Positions 1-4,933 of a stretch of DNA of 9,124 nucleotides are shown here, one piece after another. The stretch lies in NCBI GenBank assembly GCA_964526905.1, contig CAZGMN010000126.1:1-9124 (forward strand), read 5' to 3'. The notes beneath the pieces are model-generated. The model made no database searches and was not told the origin of the DNA. It saw only the letters and a program-made list of their open reading frames with translations. The DNA is from CAZGMN01 sp964526905. GTDB lineage: Bacteria; Acidobacteriota; Aminicenantia; Aminicenantales; Aminicenantaceae. A program made the translations under genes and the position numbers. Position 1 is the stretch's first letter. Every line of letters begins with the position of its first letter.

Positions 1-17
1 AAAAGAAAAGAAAACAC

Positions 18-46
18 TTGACATCCTCCTTACCCATTCATATTAT
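18..46 (+). promoter_or_regulatory. Sigma70-type promoter for the small membrane protein gene
   Basis: A perfect -35 hexamer TTGACA (18-23) is followed by a 17-nt spacer and a -10 hexamer TATTAT (41-46, five of six consensus bases). The start of transcription would fall near 53, leaving a short leader of about 25 nt before the ATG at 78. This is the closest match to a housekeeping promoter that I saw in the window. It is a sequence match only. Confidence 0.7.
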
Positions 47-66
47 TCATAGTAATTTTAAGGATT

Positions 67-73
67 GAGGAGG
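67..73 (+). promoter_or_regulatory. Strong Shine-Dalgarno site (GAGGAGG)
   Basis: GAGGAGG lies four bases before the ATG at 78. Together with the promoter at 18-46 it fixes the start of the 68-residue gene and argues that this small gene is really expressed. Confidence 0.7.
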
Positions 74-77
74 CAAA

Positions 78-284
78 ATGGATAAAACCATCAAAATCCT
101 TTGTGATGTGTGTATTATCCTCGCCATCATCAGCTTGATTTTAGGAGTTATTTCCAGAATTCTGGTGACGCCTTTTCCTTTTGGCAAAGTTCATGGAATT
201 GAGGCTCAGGCTTATCTTCGGTTTACGCAGACCCTCCTCTTGTTTGCCATTGCCGGGGGAATAAGGCAGTTATTGAAGAAATAA
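78..284 (+). CDS. Small two-helix inner-membrane protein, function unknown
   Basis: This 68-residue protein has two hydrophobic stretches, roughly residues 7-30 and 50-64, joined by a polar loop of about 20 residues (TPFPFGKVHGIEAQAYLRFT). Lys and Arg residues at both ends (MDKTIK and RQLLKK) suggest a helical hairpin with both termini in the cytoplasm. The start is well supported by a consensus-like promoter (18-46) and a GAGGAGG ribosome-binding site (67-73). The gene stands alone on this strand. Its stop lies only 7 bases from the stop of the convergent 292-1794 gene, and no clear terminator hairpin was seen between them. I do not recognise a named family. It resembles the many short conserved 'hypothetical' membrane proteins of uncultured bacteria, and no enzymatic residues stand out. 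That it is a gene is likely; its role is unknown. Confidence 0.75.
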   Translation: MDKTIKILCDVCIILAIISLILGVISRILVTPFPFGKVHGIEAQAYLRFTQTLLLFAIAGGIRQLLKK

Positions 285-291
285 GAGCCTC

Positions 292-1794
292 TCAGTCACC
301 CACTTTTGGCGTTGGAGACTTAGCGTTTGATGAAGCCTGAAATTCAACAAAAATAGGATTCGAAACCAACGTCCTGTTTTTTTTATCATTCACGTCCAAA
401 CGATAGTATATTTTCTTCCCTGGCTCAAAGAATTCATCCCTGAAATCCACAACCAAGGGGCTTTGAGCTGAAAAAGTTTTGATAAGATTGCCGGAGCGGA
501 TCAGCCTCAGAGTGAGCAAATTCCCTTCCTGGAAAGCATCAACGGAAACGCGGATATTTATTCTCGGGTAGCCTTCAGAGACAATCTGCCCGCCCATAAA
601 TTCTTGATGAGAATTTCCTGGAGCAGAGATTGAGAATTCTTCGAGAATAAGGCGCGGCGAGGAAATGTCTCCGCGAAAAGAATACATCCTGCCCTTCTTC
701 AAGGAATCCAGGATATCGTCTTTGGTCTTATTTTTTACCAGGAAAACTGTTGGAAAATTTCCTAATTTCTCACCGGCTTCACCTTCCTGATGAAAATCAG
801 CGGTGGAGGTTCCCCAGACGGGCTTCGTCCTCAATCCCAGACAATACTCGGTCAAGACCTGGTCCCAGATCTGACCCGGCTCAGTAATGGTTATACCCTC
901 TCCATAGAGGGCAGAAAAACCTGTGTAATCTTTTGATTGGAGAAGAAGCTGAGGGTAGAGAAGCGTCTCTTTAAAAATCGGGCCCAATTTTCCCTGGCCA
1001 GACCTTGTCTCGGGGTGATTCCAGAAAATCATTCCCCCTCGGGATAGCACATCATCGATTAAAAGCTGGTAGGGAGAGATTCCCTGCGGTCCATGGTACT
1101 GGTCATAAGGAAGATTCTTGAAAAAATAATTGTTGATGATAAGAAGCAGGCTGAAGACGATGATCACCGCTCCGAGATACCTGACGATCCGCTTTCTTTT
1201 TATAAAAAGATAGAGGCCAGCTAAAAAAGGAATAAGGAAGAAAAGAAGGCTCGCTGAAAGGGGAGGACGCATGGAATATTGGGAGGAGTTGTTATGAAGA
1301 ATCGGCAATTCTTCATAATCTTTAGGCTTGGTCAACCCAACAATCAGGAGATGTCTTTCCCAATCACAGACCGTCAAGTTTTTTTTGAAGTAGCTCCCCC
1401 TCCAGTAATAGAAGGGAGCCGCCTCTGTGCCTGGAATCAAAATCATCTCCGGATATTTTTGCGAGGCCTGCTCGATCGTGTTCAGGAAATTGGCTGCGCC
1501 GCTTTTGTTGATTGAGGGCATTTCAACCTTTTTTTTCAAGATGTTTTGAAAGGGGCGAAGCCCGTATTCCAGGGCCTGTCGGGCGTGGTCATTGATAAAA
1601 ATTGCGCTGATTCCTCTCTTCTCAGCCAATTTGATGATGTATTCGAGCGAGTGGGCTCCATCGCTCATATCGGTCCGGATGTCGAAGACCCCTACGACCT
1701 GAATGTACTCATCGTCAAATCCAAAGCTGCTCGTGGCTAAAGCGAAACTGGATAAAATCAAAGCTAAAGCGAAATGTTTATAACAATTCTTCAT
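292..1794 (-). CDS. Membrane-anchored PHP-domain metallohydrolase-like protein with a TM hairpin inside the domain
   Basis: This is a 500-residue protein. Residues 1-24 form a signal peptide or anchor (positive start, then a hydrophobic stretch with FALA at 8-11 and 17-20, encoded by a 12-bp direct repeat at 1736-1747 and 1763-1774). A PHP-like domain follows: SDG at 44-46, NDH at 68-70, GTE at 122-124, RHLL at 147-150, NHPE at 259-262 and TADFH at 331-335. These match the order of metal ligands in PHP phosphoesterases (CehA/McbA-like relatives). The usual first HxH is D38-I-R40 here. Two helices (about 180-198 and 203-222) separated by KRKR split the domain, so both halves would face outside the cytoplasm. 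A beta-rich C-terminal domain (about 380-486) ends the protein. The substrate is unknown. Catalysis is plausible but uncertain because of the changed HxH. The ATG at 1794 has only a weak ribosome-binding site; a 10-codon ORF overlaps it (see findings). Confidence 0.85.
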   Translation of the reverse strand: MKNCYKHFALALILSSFALATSSFGFDDEYIQVVGVFDIRTDMSDGAHSLEYIIKLAEKRGISAIFINDHARQALEYGLRPFQNILKKKVEMPSINKSGAANFLNTIEQASQKYPEMILIPGTEAAPFYYWRGSYFKKNLTVCDWERHLLIVGLTKPKDYEELPILHNNSSQYSMRPPLSASLLFFLIPFLAGLYLFIKRKRIVRYLGAVIIVFSLLLIINNYFFKNLPYDQYHGPQGISPYQLLIDDVLSRGGMIFWNHPETRSGQGKLGPIFKETLLYPQLLLQSKDYTGFSALYGEGITITEPGQIWDQVLTEYCLGLRTKPVWGTSTADFHQEGEAGEKLGNFPTVFLVKNKTKDDILDSLKKGRMYSFRGDISSPRLILEEFSISAPGNSHQEFMGGQIVSEGYPRINIRVSVDAFQEGNLLTLRLIRSGNLIKTFSAQSPLVVDFRDEFFEPGKKIYYRLDVNDKKNRTLVSNPIFVEFQASSNAKSPTPKVGD

Positions 1795-1817
1795 TATTAT
1801 CTGCCGTCATTTTTGCA

Positions 1818-1846
1818 CCTATAATGGTATATGAGAAGAATATCAA
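1818..1846 (-). promoter_or_regulatory. Possible promoter for the PHP-like gene
   Basis: Read on the - strand, TTGATA (1846-1841) is followed after 17 nt by TATAGG (1823-1818). The -35 matches five of six consensus bases and the -10 four of six. It would start transcription near 1811, almost at the overlapping 10-codon ORF. The match is modest and the surrounding DNA is AT-rich, so chance is a real alternative. Confidence 0.3.
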
Positions 1847-1862
1847 AGTAAATAAAACTTAG

Positions 1863-1887
1863 AAAAAAGGGGACTGTCCCCTTTTTT
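1863..1887. terminator. Perfect 25-nt palindrome, terminator-like in both directions
   Basis: Arms AAAAAAGGGGAC (1863-1874) and GTCCCCTTTTTT (1876-1887) are perfectly complementary around a single T at 1875. As RNA, the GC core followed by six U residues would be a rho-independent terminator on either strand. It sits between two divergently transcribed genes, where a terminator for either is not expected. It may instead insulate the two promoters or be a copy of a dispersed palindromic repeat. The structure is certain; the function is not. Confidence 0.55.
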
Positions 1888-1905
1888 CTTTTTCAATGAA
1901 ATGAT

Positions 1906-1935
1906 TTGACTTAAAGAGCTTGCTTAATTTATATT
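1906..1935 (+). promoter_or_regulatory. Promoter for the ExeA-HD-GYP-polysaccharide operon
   Basis: TTGACT (1906-1911) and TATATT (1930-1935) each match five of six sigma70 consensus bases, with an 18-nt spacer. Transcription would start near 1942, about 40 nt before the ATG at 1983. An AAGGA ribosome-binding site lies at 1974-1978. No other good promoter was noticed before the operon, and later gene gaps are short (at most 22 nt), so this may serve all six genes. Confidence 0.55.
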
Positions 1936-1982
1936 CATCGTGAGAAAATATAAGCAATAAAAGCTAAATTCTTAAGGACAAC

Positions 1983-2786
1983 ATGTACCAAGAACACTGG
2001 AAATTGAAAGAAAAGCCATTTGAAAACACTCCTGACCCCCGCTTTCTCTACTCTTCACACGAGCATTTGGAAGCCGCGACCCGGCTGACATATGCTGTCG
2101 AGGAACACAAGGGAGCAGCTCTTTTGACCGGAGAATATGGCTGTGGCAAAACAGTCATCAGCAGGCTTCTTTTTCAAGTCCTGCCTCAGGATAAGTATGA
2201 AATAGGCCTGGTCACGAATCCTCTGATGAGCCCGGTCGAACTCTTGAGAGAAATTTGCTTTCAACTGGGAATAAAAGTTGCCTCAGACTCAGCCAAACCG
2301 GAATTGCTGATGAGTCTCAATGAGCGTTTCTATGAGAATCTGAATAAAAACAAGGAAACTGTTATCATTGTCGATGAAGCCCAAGCCATTAAAGACACAG
2401 AGACATTTGAAGAGCTGAGGCTTCTTTTGAATTTTCAGTTGAACGACAGATTTTTAATGACTCTCATCCTTATCGGCCAGCCTGAGCTGCGAACCATCAT
2501 CGATAGGCTCAAACAGCTGAAACAGAGGTTGGCCATGCGCTACCATCTCAATCCTTTAAGCAGGGATGACACCAAGAATTATATCATTCATCGGCTGAAA
2601 GTGGCCGGAACAGAAGCAAGGATTTTCAGCGATAAGGCCTGCGGCTTAATCTGGGTTCATTCGGATGGAGTTCCTCGATTGATAAACACCATCTGCGATA
2701 TGTGCCTGCTCTTGGGGTTCACGCAGAGACTCAAAGAAATCAATGAGGATATCGTCAAGAAGGCTGCTTACGATCTCGAAACTTAA
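1983..2786 (+). CDS. ExeA/GspA-like AAA+ ATPase
   Basis: This 267-residue cytoplasmic ATPase has a full ExeA-type core. The N-terminal signature HWKLKEKPFENTPDPRFLY (5-23) is followed by Walker A GEYGCGKT (50-57), Walker B VIIVDEAQ (127-134), a sensor-1 region LILIGQPEL (161-169), a possible arginine finger at QR 181-182, and a sensor-2-like GVPRLIN (229-235). ExeA/GspA proteins hydrolyse ATP to help assemble envelope machines (type II secretion). Close relatives without the C-terminal peptidoglycan-binding part are found at exopolysaccharide loci with exosortases. This protein also ends after the ATPase core, with no transmembrane or peptidoglycan-binding region, which fits the second group. 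It is the first gene of the rightward operon, with an AAGGA site four bases before the ATG. Its stop is separated from the next ATG by two codons in the same frame. The family call is firm; the link to polysaccharide export is inferred from its neighbours. Confidence 0.9.
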   Translation: MYQEHWKLKEKPFENTPDPRFLYSSHEHLEAATRLTYAVEEHKGAALLTGEYGCGKTVISRLLFQVLPQDKYEIGLVTNPLMSPVELLREICFQLGIKVASDSAKPELLMSLNERFYENLNKNKETVIIVDEAQAIKDTETFEELRLLLNFQLNDRFLMTLILIGQPELRTIIDRLKQLKQRLAMRYHLNPLSRDDTKNYIIHRLKVAGTEARIFSDKACGLIWVHSDGVPRLINTICDMCLLLGFTQRLKEINEDIVKKAAYDLET

Positions 2787-2792
2787 CTGGCT

Positions 2793-3081
2793 ATGGTCAA
2801 ACTATCTGAAATTATTAGAAAAACTCCCGAGACAAAAGGCCAAGAAGAGCGCCCTCAGATATCAGATGCCGTGAAGGCAAAAGAAAATAGTGAAAGCCTG
2901 CCTGAAATAAAAAAGATATACGAGAGTTCAATCCTCCTGACGAAAATGTTGATGGATGACCTGCGAAAGGGCAAGACCGTTGAAGGAAAAGATATTGTGG
3001 ATATGGCGAAAATTCTGGTAACGAAAGTTCGCTCCAGCAATAATCTTTTGTTGTCGATGATAAATATTTTTGCTTTTTACA
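2793..3081 (+). CDS. N-terminal part of HD-GYP protein, cut by assembly gap
   Basis: Ninety-six codons are readable before the N gap. A polar, probably disordered start (residues 1-35) leads into helical sequence: EIKKIYESSILLTKMLMDDL at about 38-57, then DIVDMAKILVTKVRSSNNLLLSMINIFAFY. Stretches like the latter ('two helices then LLxxM..I..F') typically lie just before the HD motif in HD-GYP proteins. The start ATG lies two codons after the ATPase stop in the same frame and has no good ribosome-binding site, so it probably depends on translational coupling. I take it to be one gene with 3182-3625. As drawn, the two halves are out of frame, but the 100 Ns are a conventional filler. To join them in frame, the true gap must leave remainder 2 when divided by 3. 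The family predicts roughly 280-300 missing bases holding the HD metal site. Confidence 0.75.
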
Positions 3082-3181
3082 NNNNNNNNNNNNNNNNNNN
3101 NNNNNNNNNNNNNNNNNNNNNNNNNNNNNNNNNNNNNNNNNNNNNNNNNNNNNNNNNNNNNNNNNNNNNNNNNNNNNNNNN
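3082..3181. other. Assembly gap (100 N)
   Basis: There are exactly 100 undetermined bases, the usual scaffold filler for a gap of unknown size. It lies inside the HD-GYP gene and hides its HD motif region. Confidence 0.98.
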
Positions 3182-3625
3182 GTCATTCATCAGCACCATG
3201 AGAAAATGGATGGGACAGGCTATCCCGAAGGAAAAAAGGGAGAGGAAATCTCCGAGGGTGCGAGAATAGTGGCCATACTCGAAGTCTATGATGCCTTAAC
3301 CCACCCCCGCCCTTATCGCCAGAGCAAGTTTATTCCTTATGAAGCTGTAAAAATGATTATCCAGGAGGGAAAAGAATCTTTCGACCCAAACTTGGTGAAA
3401 GTCTTCTTGAATCTTGTCACTCCCTATCCCTTGGGAAGTTTTGTCCTGTTGAACAACGGCGAAATTGGCAGGATTGTTGGCATCAACGATGGCTTTCCCC
3501 TGCGTCCAGTTGTCGAGATTTATTTTGACAGAGAGGGGAAGCCTCCAGAGAAGCCAACCAGAATCGATTTAACCAAATCCTTTATTATCTACATCGAAAA
3601 AGCGGTAGATGAGAACGACCTGTAA
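3182..3625 (+). CDS. C-terminal part of HD-GYP domain c-di-GMP phosphodiesterase-like protein
   Basis: The frame is open from the N gap to the stop at 3623-3625 (147 codons). It begins VIHQHHEKMDGTGYPEG, the diagnostic HHExxDGxGYP signature of HD-GYP phosphodiesterases, which hydrolyse cyclic di-GMP. It continues with EISEGARIVAILEVYDAL and RPYR, also family hallmarks. After the domain, a C-terminal segment (YPLGSFVLLNNGEIGRIVGI, then a strand-rich tail) is the small accessory region common in this family. An ATG at 3206 lies inside the signature, so it is not a start; the gene begins upstream at 2793. One oddity is that the position usually held by Asp in 'aDvyDAl', a metal ligand as I recall, is Glu here (LEVYDAL). 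The protein probably tunes c-di-GMP locally for the polysaccharide operon. The HD half is unseen, so activity cannot be judged. Confidence 0.88.
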   Translation, partial: VIHQHHEKMDGTGYPEGKKGEEISEGARIVAILEVYDALTHPRPYRQSKFIPYEAVKMIIQEGKESFDPNLVKVFLNLVTPYPLGSFVLLNNGEIGRIVGINDGFPLRPVVEIYFDREGKPPEKPTRIDLTKSFIIYIEKAVDENDL

Positions 3626-3629
3626 TTGA

Positions 3630-4313
3630 ATGATTGTTTCCATCCATCAGCCTCAATACTTGCCCTGGCTGGGATATTTTGACAAGATTGCCCGCAGCGA
3701 TATTTTTATCTTTTTGGATAACGTCCAGTTTAAAAAAAACGAATGGCAGAATCGAAATAGGATTAAGACCGACCAGAAATGGCAGTGGCTTTCTGTCCCG
3801 GTTATTCACAGATTTGGACAGAAAATCAATGAAGTCGAAATCAATAACACAGTCCAATGGGGCAAAAAGCATCTCCATGCTTTGGCGACAAATTATGCAA
3901 AGGCACCTTTTATCAAGGAGCATTTTGATTTTTTGGCGAAGACCTATGCCCACCCATGGAAGCGATTGGTGGACATCAACCTCCATCTCATTTATTATCT
4001 CATCAAGGCCTTGAATATCTCGAATAAAGAATTTCATCTGGCTTCAGAGTATCAGGCGAGAGAAGGACCGACAGAGCGGCTGGTCGACCTCTGCCGGCAG
4101 GCTGGCGCAGGTGTCTATCTCTCCGGTCAAGATGGAGCAAAATATTTGGATTTGGATGAGTTCAAGAAGGGAGGCATTCAAGTCATCTTTCAGAAATATG
4201 AACATCCGCTCTATCCCCAGCTCTTTGGGGATTTTGAGCCCTGTATGTCCGTTGTCGATTTATTGTTTAATTGCGGCCCGGAAAGCCTTTCGATCCTAAG
4301 GAAAGGAGGGTGA
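3630..4313 (+). CDS. wbqC: WbqC family protein
   Basis: A full-length WbqC-like protein (227 residues, the usual size). Hallmarks in order are HQPQYLPWLGYFDK (6-19), DNVQFKKNEWQNRNRI (30-45), the YLSGQDGAKYL segment (163-173) and FEPCMSVVDLLFNCGP (202-217). The start ATG gives MIVSIHQPQ, matching the common family start, and lies four bases after the HD-GYP stop. WbqC proteins recur in O-antigen and capsule loci. I know of no firmly assigned reaction; the conserved His, Asp and Asn-rich N-terminal motifs suggest an enzyme acting on activated sugars. Here it is followed at once by a deacetylase and an aminotransferase, which supports a role in modifying an amino sugar. The end of the gene contains the AGGAGG ribosome-binding site of the next gene, so the two are probably translated together. 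No transmembrane segment is seen. Family identity is very likely; the exact reaction is unknown. Confidence 0.92.
   Translation: MIVSIHQPQYLPWLGYFDKIARSDIFIFLDNVQFKKNEWQNRNRIKTDQKWQWLSVPVIHRFGQKINEVEINNTVQWGKKHLHALATNYAKAPFIKEHFDFLAKTYAHPWKRLVDINLHLIYYLIKALNISNKEFHLASEYQAREGPTERLVDLCRQAGAGVYLSGQDGAKYLDLDEFKKGGIQVIFQKYEHPLYPQLFGDFEPCMSVVDLLFNCGPESLSILRKGG
4304..4309 (+). promoter_or_regulatory. Shine-Dalgarno AGGAGG that sets a TTG start
   Basis: AGGAGG lies inside the last codons of the WbqC gene, five bases before the TTG at 4315. It settles the start of the deacetylase. The first in-frame ATG comes only at codon 34, after the catalytic HPDD motif, and could not make a working enzyme. Confidence 0.75.
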
Positions 4314-4314
4314 A

Positions 4315-4932
4315 TTGAATATCTTAGCATTAGGGGCGCATCCAGACGATATTGAATACGGTTGCGGAGGCACATTTCTTAAATTTGTCAGAAAAGGGGA
4401 AAACGTCTATTTCATGGTCTTGACCAAGGGGGAGTTCGGCGGAGATCCCGAGGTCAGGCTGAGAGAGCAGAAAGAGGCGATGAGATTATTGGGAGTTAAG
4501 GAAATATTCTGGGGCGGATATGTCGATACCGAACTGCCCAATGAACGAATCATCATCACCCGCATTGATGAAGTCATCGCCAAAGTCAAGCCGGATGAAG
4601 TCTACGTCAACTACCTCTATGATATCCATCAGGACCACCGCACCTTGGCTGAATGCGCCTTGGCTGCGACTCGCTATGTGAAGAGAGTCTTCTTTTATGA
4701 AGATTATACATCAGTGAATTTTGAGCCTGATATATTTGTTGATATTGAGGATGTCTTGGAAGAGAAGCAGAAGTTGATTAATATTTATTCTTCGCAGGTC
4801 TCAAAATCATATCCGACGAAGTTGGACATGGTTGAGAGCGTCAGGGCCATAGCCAATTTCAGAGGATTTCAAGGAAAAGTCAAGTATGCCGAAGGCTTTA
4901 AGGCTTTCAGATTTTTGCGCGATGTTGGGTGA
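4315..4932 (+). CDS. PIG-L/LmbE family N-deacetylase
   Basis: A 205-residue cytoplasmic protein of the zinc-dependent PIG-L (LmbE, GlcNAc-PI de-N-acetylase) family, close to the usual length of the short bacterial type. The zinc/catalytic motif AHPDDIE is at 8-14, the second histidine motif HQDH at 105-108, and the family features R48...E51...A55...LG (59-60) and C-terminal YAEGFKAFRF (191-200) are present. No key residue is missing. Members remove acetyl or other acyl groups from amino sugars or sugar conjugates (as in mycothiol, bacillithiol and GPI precursors). In this locus the likely substrate is an N-acetylated sugar, free, nucleotide- or lipid-linked. Translation starts at TTG with a strong AGGAGG inside the WbqC gene, and one base separates its stop from the next gene's ATG. 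The function class is firm; the substrate is inferred from context. Confidence 0.92.
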   Translation: MNILALGAHPDDIEYGCGGTFLKFVRKGENVYFMVLTKGEFGGDPEVRLREQKEAMRLLGVKEIFWGGYVDTELPNERIIITRIDEVIAKVKPDEVYVNYLYDIHQDHRTLAECALAATRYVKRVFFYEDYTSVNFEPDIFVDIEDVLEEKQKLINIYSSQVSKSYPTKLDMVESVRAIANFRGFQGKVKYAEGFKAFRFLRDVG

Positions 4933-4933
4933 T

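Noticed and set aside
1279..1740. Open frames on the + strand of 78 and 64 codons
   Set aside because: Both lie antisense to conserved PHP codons. Their translations lack family features, and the - strand gene explains the sequence fully.
2815..3186. A 123-codon open frame on the - strand across the N gap
   Set aside because: It is open only because the Ns cannot give stops. It is antisense to HD-GYP coding sequence and low in recognisable content.
3206..3625. A separate 139-residue gene starting at the ATG at 3206
   Set aside because: That ATG is the Met inside HHEKMDGTGYP, in the middle of the HD-GYP signature; the frame is open upstream into the gap, so it is the end of a longer gene.
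3585..4037. A 150-codon open frame on the - strand opposite WbqC, and a 126-codon frame on the + strand
   Set aside because: They shadow the highly conserved WbqC reading frame and show no motif of their own.
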